Positions 7,729 to 17,578 of a stretch of 64,000 nucleotides of DNA are shown here, piece by piece. The stretch is taken from contig JAUJNF010000001.1 in NCBI GenBank assembly GCA_030446485.1, positions 477,964-541,963 on the forward strand. The letters are read 5' to 3'. The translations under genes were made by a program, and so were the position numbers. Positions within the stretch are counted from its first letter, which is position 1. The number at the start of each line of letters is the position of its first letter. Origin of the DNA: Thermoleophilaceae bacterium (lineage in GTDB: Bacteria > Actinomycetota > Thermoleophilia > Solirubrobacterales > Thermoleophilaceae). The notes under the pieces were generated by a model. That model ran no database searches. It was not told the DNA's origin and was given only the letters and a program-made list of their open reading frames with translations.

Positions 7729-10458
7729 ATGGGGGACGGGGACGACGCCAGAGAGGTGAGCGCACGAGACGAGCGGGGCTCGATCAGGCCGCCGCGACTG
7801 CGGCGCGTCCTTCTCGCGGTCCCCTTGCTAGTGCTGTTCCTTCTGCTCCCCTTCCTCGCCGCTCCGACCCCCCGCGCCGACTTTCAGCCTGCCGCCACCC
7901 GCGCGGACCGCACCGAGCTGGTGATCGTCACCCGGTCGCAGCGGACGGTGGCGCGGCGGAGGGGACTCGCGGTGCGGGTCGGCGGGCAGCGGGGGCTGAG
8001 GCTCCGCCTCCGGGCGACCGTGCGCTTCCCCGGCACCCGGTCCAGGGGCGGCCTCCTTCGCCCGCGAGTGGTCAGGCTGCGTCACGCGCGTCGCACCGTG
8101 GTCCTCCGCCTGACCACCCGCGGGCGCCGCCAGCTCGGCCGCTGCCGAGACGGACGGGTGACGGTCGCTGCCTACCGGGTTCGCCGTTCGTCTCGCCGTC
8201 GACCGGTGGCGAAGAGGTCGGTCTCGCTGCGTCGCGATCGTGGCCGGTGCGGTGGGCGCAACGCTCCTGGGACCGGTCCGAACGATCCAAGGCCGGGCGA
8301 CGGCGGCGATGCCTCGGACGTGAACACCGCCAACGCCGACCGGTGCGACTTCCTCGACCCGTCGGTGTGCCTGTATCCATTCCCCAACAACGAATTCACG
8401 AGGCCGGACTCCTCGACCGACACGGGGATCCGGGTGAACTTCGACCAGCTCTCGATGCCGCGGAGTGGACCGGACTCGGGCGGAGAGAACGCCGGCAAGC
8501 CGATCGAGGTCGACGACTACAACGTGGCCGATGGCTTCAGCCCCGGCCAGGCGCTAATCACGCGGGTGCCCGGCCTGGACAACCCCGACGCCTTCCGCCG
8601 CACGGGAGCGGTGCCGATCGACGACCCAGGGCGCTCCTTCGATCCCGAGCAGCCCGTCGTGGTCATCAACACGAAGACAAACCAACGCCACCTGATCTGG
8701 GCCGAGATCGACTCGAACCCGGCCGACCCGAAGGACCGCACGCTGATCATCCGCCCGGGCGTGAACTGGAGCGAGGGCACCCGCTATGTGGTCGCGCTCC
8801 GCAACCTCAAGGACGCAAGCGGCAACACCATCCCGGCCACCAGGGCCTTCCGGCTCTACCGGGACCGGTCGATCACCACCAAGAAGGAGATCGAGGACCG
8901 CCGGCCGCGGATGGAGCGCCTGTTCACCGAGTTGAAGGAGGCCGGCATCCGCCGCCGCGATCTCTACCTGACCTGGGACTTCACGGTGGCGAGCGCCCGC
9001 AACACCACGGCGCGGCTCCTCTCGATCCGCGACCGCGCCTTCGCCGAGCTCGGTGACACCAACCTCGCCGACCTCCAGGTGCAGGGCCGGGCGCCCACCT
9101 TCACGGTCAACCCCGACGATCCGGCCAACCTGCCCCAGACCGCCGACACGGACGGGGTCCGGGACTTCGCGCCCTGCTCGGCGGGTGCGACGCCCGCCTG
9201 CGAGGCCGGCGAGGACGCTGAGATAGCCCGGCGGATCAAGGGCACCTTCGTGATCCCGTGCTTCCTCGACCAGCCCGGCTGTCCGAGCGGCTCGCAGTTC
9301 GCCTACGACGACGGCAACACGGACGTTCCGCGGCGGATCCCCGGGAACACCTACGCGCAGCGCTTCACCTGCCAGGTCCCGCGCGTGGCCGTCGACGGAC
9401 CGGCGGTCCGCCAGGGTCGGCCCTCGTTGTACGGCCACGGCCTGTTCGGCAGCGGCCAGACCGAGATCGAGCAGGGTCAGCTCCAGACCTTCGGCCAGGA
9501 GCACAACTTCGTGTTCTGCGCGACCGAGTGGGACGGCATGGCGCTGCAGGACGTTCCGAACGCCTTCACGATCCTCGGCGACCTGTCCCGCTTCCCAACG
9601 CTCATCGATCACGTGCAGCAGGGCTTCGTGAACATGCTCTACCTCGGGCGGTTGATGGTCCATCCCGACGGCTTCAGCGCCAACCCGGCGTTCAGGTTCG
9701 ACCGGGGGGCCGGTCCACAGAGCGTGATCGACACGCGGCGGCTGTTCTACGACGGCAACAGCCAGGGAGGAATCTACGGCGGGACGCTCGCCGCCGTGGC
9801 CGTGGACCACGAGCGGGCGACGCTCGGCGTGCCGGGGATGAACTTCTCCACCCTCCTGCGCCGCAGCGTCGACTTCGACATCTTCGCCCAGGTGCTCTAC
9901 CGGTCCTACCCCGACGAGCTCGAGCGCCCGCTCCTGCTGGGGCTCCTCCAGATGCTGTGGGACCGCGGGGACCCGAACGGCTACGCCCACCACATGACCG
10001 ACAACCCGCTGCCCAACACGCCACCGCACCAGGTGCTCCTCCATCCGGCGTTCGGCGACCACCAGGTGGCCGACGTGACCACCGAGGTCGAGGCGCGCAC
10101 GATCGGCGCGCGGATCCACCAGCCGGCGCTCTCTCGGGACCGCTACCGGGAGCCCCCGTACGGCACGCTCGGCAACCCGTTCTTCGGAATCGCGCCGCTG
10201 CCGGCGGAGCCCTTCGCCGGCTCGGGCCTGGTCTTCTGGGACTCGGGACCGTTCAGGATGCAGGGCGGTACGAGCCGCGGCACGCCTCCCCCGCCGGCGG
10301 CGAACCTGCCCAACCGCGACGGCAGGGACCCTCACGAGGAGCCGCGGAACACGGTGGCCGCCCGCCTGCAGAAGTCGGAGTTCCTGAAGATCGACGGGCG
10401 GATCATCGATGTGTGCGGCGGCGGCCCCTGCTACTCGCGGGAGTACAGCGGGCCGTAG
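7729..10458 (+). CDS. large secreted alpha/beta-hydrolase-like protein
   Basis: N-terminal TM/signal; GNSQGG nucleophile elbow, HGLFGSG oxyanion-like motif, AFGDHQVA acid motif. Confidence 0.7.
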   Translation: MGDGDDAREVSARDERGSIRPPRLRRVLLAVPLLVLFLLLPFLAAPTPRADFQPAATRADRTELVIVTRSQRTVARRRGLAVRVGGQRGLRLRLRATVRFPGTRSRGGLLRPRVVRLRHARRTVVLRLTTRGRRQLGRCRDGRVTVAAYRVRRSSRRRPVAKRSVSLRRDRGRCGGRNAPGTGPNDPRPGDGGDASDVNTANADRCDFLDPSVCLYPFPNNEFTRPDSSTDTGIRVNFDQLSMPRSGPDSGGENAGKPIEVDDYNVADGFSPGQALITRVPGLDNPDAFRRTGAVPIDDPGRSFDPEQPVVVINTKTNQRHLIWAEIDSNPADPKDRTLIIRPGVNWSEGTRYVVALRNLKDASGNTIPATRAFRLYRDRSITTKKEIEDRRPRMERLFTELKEAGIRRRDLYLTWDFTVASARNTTARLLSIRDRAFAELGDTNLADLQVQGRAPTFTVNPDDPANLPQTADTDGVRDFAPCSAGATPACEAGEDAEIARRIKGTFVIPCFLDQPGCPSGSQFAYDDGNTDVPRRIPGNTYAQRFTCQVPRVAVDGPAVRQGRPSLYGHGLFGSGQTEIEQGQLQTFGQEHNFVFCATEWDGMALQDVPNAFTILGDLSRFPTLIDHVQQGFVNMLYLGRLMVHPDGFSANPAFRFDRGAGPQSVIDTRRLFYDGNSQGGIYGGTLAAVAVDHERATLGVPGMNFSTLLRRSVDFDIFAQVLYRSYPDELERPLLLGLLQMLWDRGDPNGYAHHMTDNPLPNTPPHQVLLHPAFGDHQVADVTTEVEARTIGARIHQPALSRDRYREPPYGTLGNPFFGIAPLPAEPFAGSGLVFWDSGPFRMQGGTSRGTPPPPAANLPNRDGRDPHEEPRNTVAARLQKSEFLKIDGRIIDVCGGGPCYSREYSGP

Positions 10459-10600
10459 GCGATCCCAGCGGTAGTCCCGTGAGCGGTGCCACCGGCGCGG
10501 TGGCGCTTCGATCGGGCTGATCGCCCCCGGCCGGTGGAGCATCGGGCAGGATCTGCCCGCCCTCCAGCACCTGCTCGGCCGCCCTCCATCGGGACCCGGC

Positions 10601-11359
10601 TCACGGCACCATCGCCACCACACGCGCGGGCGCTGCGCTCCCACCCTCGATGCGTAGTGGAAAGCAGGAAACGGTGAAGCCGGTGGGCGGCAGCGCGCCG
10701 ACGTTCACCAGCCGCTCGATCTGGGAGTAGGGCAGGTCCGCCTGATGCGCCTCCCAGAAGACGTCCCGCTCGCGCATCTCCAGTGCCCGCTGGGCCTGGA
10801 TGTGCAGCGGCGCGTCCCAGCCCCACGCGTCGACGCCCATAACGCGCACGCCGCGATCGAAGAGCCAGCGCGTGGCCTCGGCGGTCACACCGGGGCCGCG
10901 GGCCATGTAGTCGGGCTGGTCGGCGAACTCGTCGCGGCCGGTGCGCACCAGCACGATGTCGAGCTCTTTCAGCTCGTGCCCCACGCGGTCGAGCTCCGAC
11001 TCCACCTCGGCGGCAGTGACGGCCTCGCCGTCCTCCTTGTGGGCCATGTCGAGCACCACCGCGTCGGAGTGGAACCACTCGAGCGGCAGCTCGTCGATCT
11101 TCTGAGCCGGGCGTCCCTGGATCGTCGAGTTGTAGTGCCAGGGTGCGTCCACGTGCGTCGAGTTGTGCGTGCCGAACTTGGTGAACTCGTCGTTCGACCA
11201 CCCCTCGCCGTCGCGCAGCAGCTCGGGCGGCACTCCGAACAGCTGCTGGATCTGAGCGGCGCCCTCGGCATGGCCGGAGTAGGTGATCTCCGTGCGCAGC
11301 GGCGGGATCAGGTCGGGAGGGCTCTGCCGGATGGGGCCGGAGAGGTCGACGAACCGCAC
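10601..11359 (-). CDS. cyclase/kynurenine formamidase-like family protein
   Basis: VRFVDLSGPI start, FGTHNSTHVDAPWHY, VRTGRDE, GVDAWGWD motifs. Confidence 0.82.
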   Translation of the reverse strand: MRFVDLSGPIRQSPPDLIPPLRTEITYSGHAEGAAQIQQLFGVPPELLRDGEGWSNDEFTKFGTHNSTHVDAPWHYNSTIQGRPAQKIDELPLEWFHSDAVVLDMAHKEDGEAVTAAEVESELDRVGHELKELDIVLVRTGRDEFADQPDYMARGPGVTAEATRWLFDRGVRVMGVDAWGWDAPLHIQAQRALEMRERDVFWEAHQADLPYSQIERLVNVGALPPTGFTVSCFPLRIEGGSAAPARVVAMVP

Positions 11360-11523
11360 AGCGCGACGATACCGCCGGACGTACAGCGGGCTGGGCGAGA
11401 CGGTATTTGAACCACGAGACACGCGGCCCGCATATGGCGGCTCCATCGCTTTCTGAGCTCAGATGCCTGAGCCGACCGAGCCTCGTCCCGCCACGCCGCC
11501 CGGCGACGCACGGCTCTCCGCGG

Positions 11524-12213
11524 TCAGCTTCCTTCGGCGATTCCGAGCTTGTCCTTTATCTTCTCAACCGTCTGCTTCACGGTCGGGGCTTTCATCACCG
11601 GCTCGTCGCGATAGCCCGTGTCGGACTCGCGCGGCGCGGGGAACTTGATGCCCTCGGTGTACGGCGCCTCCCGGTTCAGCAGCCAGGCGGCCTGCTGCTC
11701 GCCGAGCTCCTTACGCGCGTCCTCCGCGGTCATCCGGCCCTCGACGATCTCATGCATCAGGTTCGCCGCCAGGAAGTTGGCCGCCTCGTTGTCGCAGCTG
11801 AACGTCACCTGCCCGGCGGTGCGGTAGACGATCAGGCTGCCGTCGTACCGGGCAAGCTCGGGCAGCTTCTCGACCGGCACGTCGTAGTTGATCGTCTGCG
11901 AGATGAAGTCGGTGTGAGGCGTCGGGAAGTCGTGCGCAGTCTCATCACTCGTCACGATCGTCCGCTTCCACGGGCCGCTGTCGTGCCAGATCAGCAGCGT
12001 CGGCGTCGCCTCGTTCGGCGGGCCGTACTGCTTCACCATGTCCTGGGCCATCTTCTTCGGAGCCGAAGGCCACCTCTCGATGACCGCATCCAGGTCGGCC
12101 TCGGGGACGCCGAAGGCCGCACCCGGTGCGGACTCATCTCCGCTCGACGCCTTCTCCCGTTGGGCGCCGATCTTCGTCTTGGCGACCGTCTCGACTCGAT
12201 CCTTCGGATCCAC
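11524..12213 (-). CDS. conserved hypothetical protein
   Basis: 229-aa ORF with soluble, charged composition. Confidence 0.6.
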   Translation of the reverse strand: MDPKDRVETVAKTKIGAQREKASSGDESAPGAAFGVPEADLDAVIERWPSAPKKMAQDMVKQYGPPNEATPTLLIWHDSGPWKRTIVTSDETAHDFPTPHTDFISQTINYDVPVEKLPELARYDGSLIVYRTAGQVTFSCDNEAANFLAANLMHEIVEGRMTAEDARKELGEQQAAWLLNREAPYTEGIKFPAPRESDTGYRDEPVMKAPTVKQTVEKIKDKLGIAEGS

Positions 12214-12328
12214 GCTTCCCCTCCAAGTTCCGCTACCGCCCGGGCAAAGTGTCCATACCCGGACAGCCGGCGGAAGAACCGTCTCGCTCGACCCGTAGCG
12301 CCACGCAAGCCGTGCTCGCTTGCTTTAG

Positions 12329-12417
12329 CGGAGAGGGAGGGATTCGAACCCTCGAGGCAGATTTCTCCGCCCACGCGATTTCCAGTCGCGCTCCTTAAGC
12401 CACTCGGACACCTCTCC
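12329..12417 (-). tRNA. tRNA-Ser(GGA)
   Basis: GGAGAGGTGTCCGAGTGGCTTAAGGAGCGCGACTGGAAATCGCG...GGGTTCGAATCCCTCCCTCTCCG; 7-bp acceptor, long variable arm, anticodon GGA. Confidence 0.95.
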
Positions 12418-12437
12418 GGGCGTGGCCCATCGTAGAG

Positions 12438-13010
12438 CTACAGGCCGAGTCCCCTGACTCCCTGCTCGTTCCAGCCCAGGTGATGGGCAAGCTCGTGGCG
12501 CAGCGTGCGCTCCACCTGGGCGGCCAGCAGGTCGGGGTCGTGGCCGAAGTCGCGCTCGAGCGTGTCCCGGTAGAGCACGATGCGATCGGGATGGTTGTCG
12601 CGGGCCACCGTGTCCCCCATGTAGTGACCGTAGGCGCCGGCCTCGGCGCCCAGATAGGACACCACCACGGGCACCCGCTCCAGCACCGCGCGAAACTCGT
12701 CCGGGAGCTCCTCGATCGCCTCTTCCACGAGTGCCCCGAAGCGGTCCTCGTCTAGCGGTGGCGGCGGTCGCCGGGCGAGCTCCTCGCTGCGGGCGACCAT
12801 GCGGTCGACCTCCGCCTCGCTCAGGCTTTCGCGTCCGGTGAGCGCCACGGCCGCCCAGGCGCTCAGCAGCACGAGGGCGAGCGCGCCGGCCACCAGGCTG
12901 ATCAGCTCCTCGGCGCCCGAGAGCGAGGGCGGATTGAGGAGGAACAGGATCGTTCCGATGATGAAGGCGGTGAGCGCAGCAGCTCTGAGCACCGGCTTCA
13001 CGTCCTTCAT
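12438..13010 (-). CDS. membrane-anchored minimal zinc metallopeptidase
   Basis: HELAHHLGW zincin motif near the C-terminus, two N-terminal TM segments. Confidence 0.75.
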   Translation of the reverse strand: MKDVKPVLRAAALTAFIIGTILFLLNPPSLSGAEELISLVAGALALVLLSAWAAVALTGRESLSEAEVDRMVARSEELARRPPPPLDEDRFGALVEEAIEELPDEFRAVLERVPVVVSYLGAEAGAYGHYMGDTVARDNHPDRIVLYRDTLERDFGHDPDLLAAQVERTLRHELAHHLGWNEQGVRGLGL

Positions 13011-13087
13011 GGAACGAGGGTAGTTACCGCGGTCGCCGGCGGGGGTACAGGGCTTTCTCCGCAGTCAGCCATCCACCGGAGGTCTCG

Positions 13088-13789
13088 ATGTCGCGAATCC
13101 CACTGCCGTCCTCTCCCAGCCGCCGTCGCTCGTCGGCGCGTCGAAGCAGGGCGGTGTGGGTGCTGTTGATCGGTGCCCTCGGCGCCGCGGTGGCCGGACG
13201 GGGGCGCGTGATGGCGCTGCTCGGACGCGGCCCGGAGGACGATCTCTATGCGGGCGCCACGGTCCCGGGCAACGAGGGACCGGCCGTGGCGGCGGCGCAG
13301 ACCGAGGTCGACGACATCGCGCACGAGGAGGTGCCGGCGGCGGTGGACCCGGAGGGCGACGACCCGGCCGGCGCGGAGAGTGAGGCGGTCGACCCGCCCT
13401 CCGACGACATCCCTGAGGTCGCCGTCTCCGAGGGGGAGGTCGACGATGTCACGGCGGCCGACAGCCGCCTTGGCGCCGACGCGGAGGAGCCGGCGGACGA
13501 CCCGGTCGCGGGGGCGGACTCCGCTCTCGACGACCTCCCTCCCATGGCCGGCGATGAGATCGACCCCACCCTGTCCGCCACCGAGGTCGCCGATCCGGCC
13601 GCCGTGGTCGATCCCGGAGAGGCCGCCGTGGCCGTGGAGCCGGACCCGGAGGCGCCCGCCGACTCACCCGACGCTGTGCCGCTCCCCGACGACGCGAGCG
13701 AAGACCCGCTCGCGATCGAGGAGGCCGACAAGGCCGCCGCCGAGGCCGGGGCGATCGGGAGCGAGCCCGAGGACCCCGACCGGCCCTAG
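13088..13789 (+). CDS. acidic low-complexity membrane-anchored protein
   Basis: one N-terminal TM, then long Asp/Glu/Ala/Pro-rich tail. Confidence 0.55.
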   Translation: MSRIPLPSSPSRRRSSARRSRAVWVLLIGALGAAVAGRGRVMALLGRGPEDDLYAGATVPGNEGPAVAAAQTEVDDIAHEEVPAAVDPEGDDPAGAESEAVDPPSDDIPEVAVSEGEVDDVTAADSRLGADAEEPADDPVAGADSALDDLPPMAGDEIDPTLSATEVADPAAVVDPGEAAVAVEPDPEAPADSPDAVPLPDDASEDPLAIEEADKAAAEAGAIGSEPEDPDRP

Positions 13790-13839
13790 CCGGCCGTTAA
13801 GCTGCCGTCCGCGCCGGCCGAGGAGGTACGGCTCCCCTC

Positions 13840-14076
13840 ATGGGCCTCCCCATCGTCATCCTCATCCTCGCTGTCGTCGGCCTGATCCTGGGCAGCGCGT
13901 TCGTGCTCGGCGCGCCGATACTGGCGGTGCCGTTCCTGCTCCTCCTGCCGGGGCCGTTCGTCATGCTCGGCGCGGCGCGCAACCAAGCGCGCCAGCGGCG
14001 CATCAAGAACTTCCGGCGGGCGGCCAAGGCCAAGAAGACCGACTTCCGCCCCGCGGATCGCGAAACGATCGTCTAG
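13840..14076 (+). CDS. small two-TM membrane protein
   Basis: 78-aa ORF, two hydrophobic segments plus a basic tail. Confidence 0.6.
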   Translation: MGLPIVILILAVVGLILGSAFVLGAPILAVPFLLLLPGPFVMLGAARNQARQRRIKNFRRAAKAKKTDFRPADRETIV

Positions 14077-14087
14077 GCGGGGCGGCT

Positions 14088-14109
14088 CTCCGGAGATGCG
14101 TCTCCGGAG
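14088..14109. terminator. bidirectional hairpin between convergent genes
   Basis: CTCCGGAGA-TGCG-TCTCCGGAG, 9-bp perfect stem between the stops at 14076 and 14110. Confidence 0.6.
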
Positions 14110-14277
14110 CTAGCCGGCGTTGTCGGGGTTCCCGGTGGCCTGGCCCTCGTTGCCGGGCGTGCCCGGATTCTCGTGTGCCTCCTTGCGGGTGTCGGCGCTG
14201 TTGTCGTCGTCGACCACGTACTCGGGCGGTGCATCTTCAGGCTTCTGGTCCGACTCGGTCTCGGGCGTGTCGTTCAT
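14110..14277 (-). CDS. small disordered hydrophilic protein
   Basis: 55-aa ORF MNDTPETESDQKPEDAPP... Confidence 0.45.
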   Translation of the reverse strand: MNDTPETESDQKPEDAPPEYVVDDDNSADTRKEAHENPGTPGNEGQATGNPDNAG

Positions 14278-14401
14278 GGCCGCCTGATACCCCAGCGGCG
14301 GCCGAGCGAATCCCCGTCGATGTAGCGTGACCACTTCGACCGCGATGAGTTTCGCCACTTCGCCCGGTCCTAGTCGTAAGGATTCCGAAAAGGAGGTCGC
14401 A

Positions 14402-14764
14402 ATGGCCCGCTACGTAGACGGTTTCGTCGTACCGGTTCCGAAGAGCAAGCTCGACGCCTACAGGCGCATGGCGCGCAAGGCCGGCAAGATCTGGCGCGAG
14501 CATGGCGCGCTGGAGTTTCGCGAGTGCGTCGCCGAGGACGTGAAGTCCGGGAAGGTCACGTCGTTCCCGCAGAGCGTCAAGCGCAAGCCCAGCGAGACGG
14601 TCGTGTTCTCGTGGATCGTGTTCAAGTCTCGCGCGCAGCGCGATAGCGTGAACGCAAAGGTGATGGAAGATCCGCGCATGGCCGACCTGATGGATCCCGG
14701 GGCCATGCCTTTCGACGGCAAGCGCATGATCTACGGCGGTTTCGAGGTGGTCGTCGACGTCTGA
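14402..14764 (+). CDS. DUF1428/YbaA-like protein
   Basis: MARYVDGFVVPVPKSKLDAYRRMARKAG...VFSWIVFKSRAQRD...PFDGKRMIYGGFE. Confidence 0.85.
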   Translation: MARYVDGFVVPVPKSKLDAYRRMARKAGKIWREHGALEFRECVAEDVKSGKVTSFPQSVKRKPSETVVFSWIVFKSRAQRDSVNAKVMEDPRMADLMDPGAMPFDGKRMIYGGFEVVVDV

Positions 14765-14861
14765 GGCCATCACCTCGCCAGGCCCGTGGGTCTCCGCCCG
14801 TCGTACAGAGGTGATGCTCTTGGCCGACCTCACCGCGGGGCGGAACTTCAGAACCTTCTAG

Positions 14862-14951
14862 CGGAGAGGGGGGGATTCGAACCCCCGATGGACGCTTGAC
14901 GCCCATAACGGTTTTCGAGACCGCCGCATTCAACCGCTCTGCCACCTCTCC
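14862..14951 (-). tRNA. tRNA-Ser(CGA)
   Basis: GGAGAGGTGGCAGAGCGGTTGAATGCGGCGGTCTCGAAAACCG...GGGTTCGAATCCCCCCCTCTCCG; anticodon CGA. Confidence 0.95.
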
Positions 14952-15032
14952 AAGTGGCGCTCGAGCCGAGCCGCCGGCTCGGGCGGCGACCCCTAAGGTA
15001 GCGGGAATCGACGCTCGCTCCGGGGCATCGGC

Positions 15033-15572
15033 TCAGCGGCGCGTCGCGAAGAACCCCCGCAGCAAGCCGGCCGACTCCTCCGCCAGCAGCCCGCCCGCGA
15101 CCTCCGGCCGGTGGTTCAACCGCGGCTCAGCGAGCACGTCGAAGACGCTGCCCGCGGCGCCGGCCTTGGGATCGGTGGCCGCGTAGACCACCCGCGAGAC
15201 CCGCGCGAGCACGATCGCTCCGGCACACATCGCACACGGCTCGAGCGTCACGTACAGCACCGTGCCCGACAGCCGCCACCCCCGACGGCCCGCGACGCCT
15301 CGCGCAGTGCCAGGATCTCGGCGTGGGCGGTGGGATCGCCTCGCAGCTCGCGCTCGTTTCGCCCGGCGCCCACCATCTCCCTCGGCGGCGATCACGCAGC
15401 CCACCGGGACGTCGTCGTGGGTCGGAGCCTGCTCGGCCTCCCGCAGCGCCAGCCGCATGAAGTACTCGTCGCGCGGGAAGAAGACGGGCCTCATGGGCAC
15501 GACCGCGTGCGCCGGGCTCGTTGCGCATCCCGACCCCGCGACCGAGCCGTCCGGCCCAAAGGTCCGCAGCAA
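15033..15572 (-). CDS. tadA: tRNA adenosine(34) deaminase-like protein with an internal out-of-frame segment
   Basis: PCAMCAGAIVLARVSRVVYA and N-terminal RLALREAEQAPTHDDVPVG in frame; intervening region reads NERELRGDPTAHAEILALREASRAVGG only in another frame. Confidence 0.75.
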   Translation of the reverse strand: MLRTFGPDGSVAGSGCATSPAHAVVPMRPVFFPRDEYFMRLALREAEQAPTHDDVPVGCVIAAEGDGGRRAKRARAARRSHRPRRDPGTARGVAGRRGWRLSGTVLYVTLEPCAMCAGAIVLARVSRVVYAATDPKAGAAGSVFDVLAEPRLNHRPEVAGGLLAEESAGLLRGFFATRR

Positions 15573-15641
15573 GGGTGCAACCTTTCAGGCTGGCCCGCGT
15601 TTGAGTCGAAGTACCCTCGGAAGGGCAGGTACCCCGGCCGC

Positions 15642-17000
15642 ATGCGCACTCGACTCCTCATAGGGCTCACTCTGACGGCGGCATCGATCGTCATGCCCGC
15701 GAGCGCAGTCGCGGCCGAGTTCGTCCCCGGCGAGGTGATCGTCAAGTACAAGGGCAGCTCATCGCCGGCCGCCCGCGTTGACGCCCAGCAGGACGCCGGG
15801 GCCGGTCGCCCCGAGCCGATCGCCGATCGCACGCGAGAGCTGGCGATCCTCGACGGCGAGTCGGTGCCCGAGACGGTGGCCGAGCTGAACGAGGACCCGA
15901 GCGTCGCCTACGCCGTCCCCAACTACGTCGCCCACGCCAGCGAGCTGGTCCCGAACGATCGCGGCTTCGGCCCCCCCGGCGACTGGCGGTCGGTGCAGTG
16001 GAACTTCCTGGCCGACAGCGGGGTGAACGCGCCCGCCGCCTGGGAGACGGCCGCTGCGCTCGGCGCTCCCGGGGGACGCGGCGCCACGGTGGCCGTGCTC
16101 GACACCGGCGTCGCCTACGAGAACTACGGGCGCCACCGCCGCGCGCAGGACCTGCGCGGAACGCGCTTCGTGCGGGGCTACGACTTCGTGAACGGAGACA
16201 GCCACGCAAACGACCTCAACGGACACGGTACCCACGTGACCGGAACCATCGCCCAGACCACCAACAACGGTCGCGGGGTCACGGGCCTTGCCTACGGGGC
16301 GACCATCATGCCGATACGTGTGCTCGACAAGTACGGCGGCGGGGACGCGGCCGCCATCGCGCGCGCCATCCGCTTCGCCGCCAACCGTGGCGCCGACGTG
16401 ATCAACATGAGCCTCGAGTTCGACAGCCGTGTGCGGGCCTCCTACATCCCCGACGTGCTCGGGGCCATTCGCTACGCGAACCGGCGCGGGGTCGTGGTGG
16501 TGGGGGCCGCCGGCAACCAGGCGGGATCAACACGCTGCGGGACCACCTGTCCCGTCGCCTACCCGGCTGCCAACGGCATGGTGATCGCCGTCGGCGGCGT
16601 GACCCACCGACAGTGCCTGGCCGGCTACTCCAACACCGGCCCCCAGCTCGATCTGGTGGCGCCCGGAGGCGGTCGTGACGCGCGACCCGGCGACAACCCG
16701 CGTGACCAGCAGAGCTGCCGCCCGGACCAGGGCGGGCGCTTCATCTTCCAGGAGACCTTCACCCGCCCCAACCAGCGGCGCTTCAGCCTGGTGTCGGGGT
16801 ACGAGGGCACTTCGATGGCCGCGCCGCACGTGTCGGCCACAGCGGCGCTCCTGATCGGGAGCGGCCGGCTGGGGCGCGATCCAAGCCCTGCGGACGTGGA
16901 GCGCCGGATCGAGGAGACCGCCCGTGACCTGGGCACCGACGGCGTGGACGACCGCTACGGCGCGGGCCTCCTGGACGCCGCCGCTGCGCTGGCCCCGTAG
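15642..17000 (+). CDS. secreted subtilisin-like serine protease (S8)
   Basis: AVLDTGVAY (Asp), NGHGTHVTGTIA (His), GTSMAAPHVS (Ser), propeptide and signal peptide. Confidence 0.93.
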   Translation: MRTRLLIGLTLTAASIVMPASAVAAEFVPGEVIVKYKGSSSPAARVDAQQDAGAGRPEPIADRTRELAILDGESVPETVAELNEDPSVAYAVPNYVAHASELVPNDRGFGPPGDWRSVQWNFLADSGVNAPAAWETAAALGAPGGRGATVAVLDTGVAYENYGRHRRAQDLRGTRFVRGYDFVNGDSHANDLNGHGTHVTGTIAQTTNNGRGVTGLAYGATIMPIRVLDKYGGGDAAAIARAIRFAANRGADVINMSLEFDSRVRASYIPDVLGAIRYANRRGVVVVGAAGNQAGSTRCGTTCPVAYPAANGMVIAVGGVTHRQCLAGYSNTGPQLDLVAPGGGRDARPGDNPRDQQSCRPDQGGRFIFQETFTRPNQRRFSLVSGYEGTSMAAPHVSATAALLIGSGRLGRDPSPADVERRIEETARDLGTDGVDDRYGAGLLDAAAALAP

Positions 17001-17045
17001 CGCCCGCCCGCCGGCGACCGCGTCAGGTGGCCGCGTCGGCCCGCC

Positions 17046-17489
17046 TCAAGTGGTACGGATGATCATCACGCTGCAGGGCGCGTGGTGCGACACCTTGTTG
17101 GGCACGCTGCCTAGCAGGAAGCGCTTGGCACCGGTCATGCCCTTGTTGCCGACCACGATGAGGTCGGCACCCTGCTCCTCCGCCACGTCGAGAATGGCGT
17201 CCGCGGGATCGCCCTCGCGCGCGAACGTGTCCACCTGAACCCCCTGCTCGGAGAGCGTCTCCGAAGCTTCCCTCAGCGTCGCGTTCACGTCCTCCTTCAC
17301 GTTCACCATCCACTCGAGGTCCCGCGGTACCTCCTGCTGCTCCTCGCGCAGGCGGGTGTTCGACACCGGCTCGTAGGCGCTCACCAGGTGCACCTTGGCA
17401 CCGACGCTCTTTGCCAGGTCGGTCGCCTGCCGCACCGCCTCACCGGCCGTCTGAGACCCATCGGTCCCCACCACGATCGAGCCGAACAT
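17046..17489 (-). CDS. universal stress protein (UspA family)
   Basis: SIVVGTDGSQTA...DLIVVGNKGMTGAKRFLLGSVPNKVSHHAPCSVMIIR. Confidence 0.92.
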   Translation of the reverse strand: MFGSIVVGTDGSQTAGEAVRQATDLAKSVGAKVHLVSAYEPVSNTRLREEQQEVPRDLEWMVNVKEDVNATLREASETLSEQGVQVDTFAREGDPADAILDVAEEQGADLIVVGNKGMTGAKRFLLGSVPNKVSHHAPCSVMIIRTT

Positions 17490-17578
17490 AGTCCTCCTTC
17501 ACCGCTTGGAGCCAGAACCCGGCGCGATCATACGCGCGGAGACGATCGCCGGGGGGTTGCGGGCGGCACAATGGGGAG

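Noticed and set aside
5924-7765. Very long minus-strand ORF (836 aa) upstream of the rhomboid
   Set aside because: It is antisense to the Tim44-like gene; typical GC-driven shadow ORF.
10480-10520. Possible terminator hairpin GCCACC-GGCGC-GGTGGC after the secreted hydrolase
   Set aside because: Stem is only about 6 bp with a GC-rich background; not distinguishable from chance here.
8554-10644. 696-aa minus-strand ORF opposite the large secreted hydrolase
   Set aside because: Arg/Gly/Val-rich shadow ORF without motifs; the plus strand has the hydrolase signatures.
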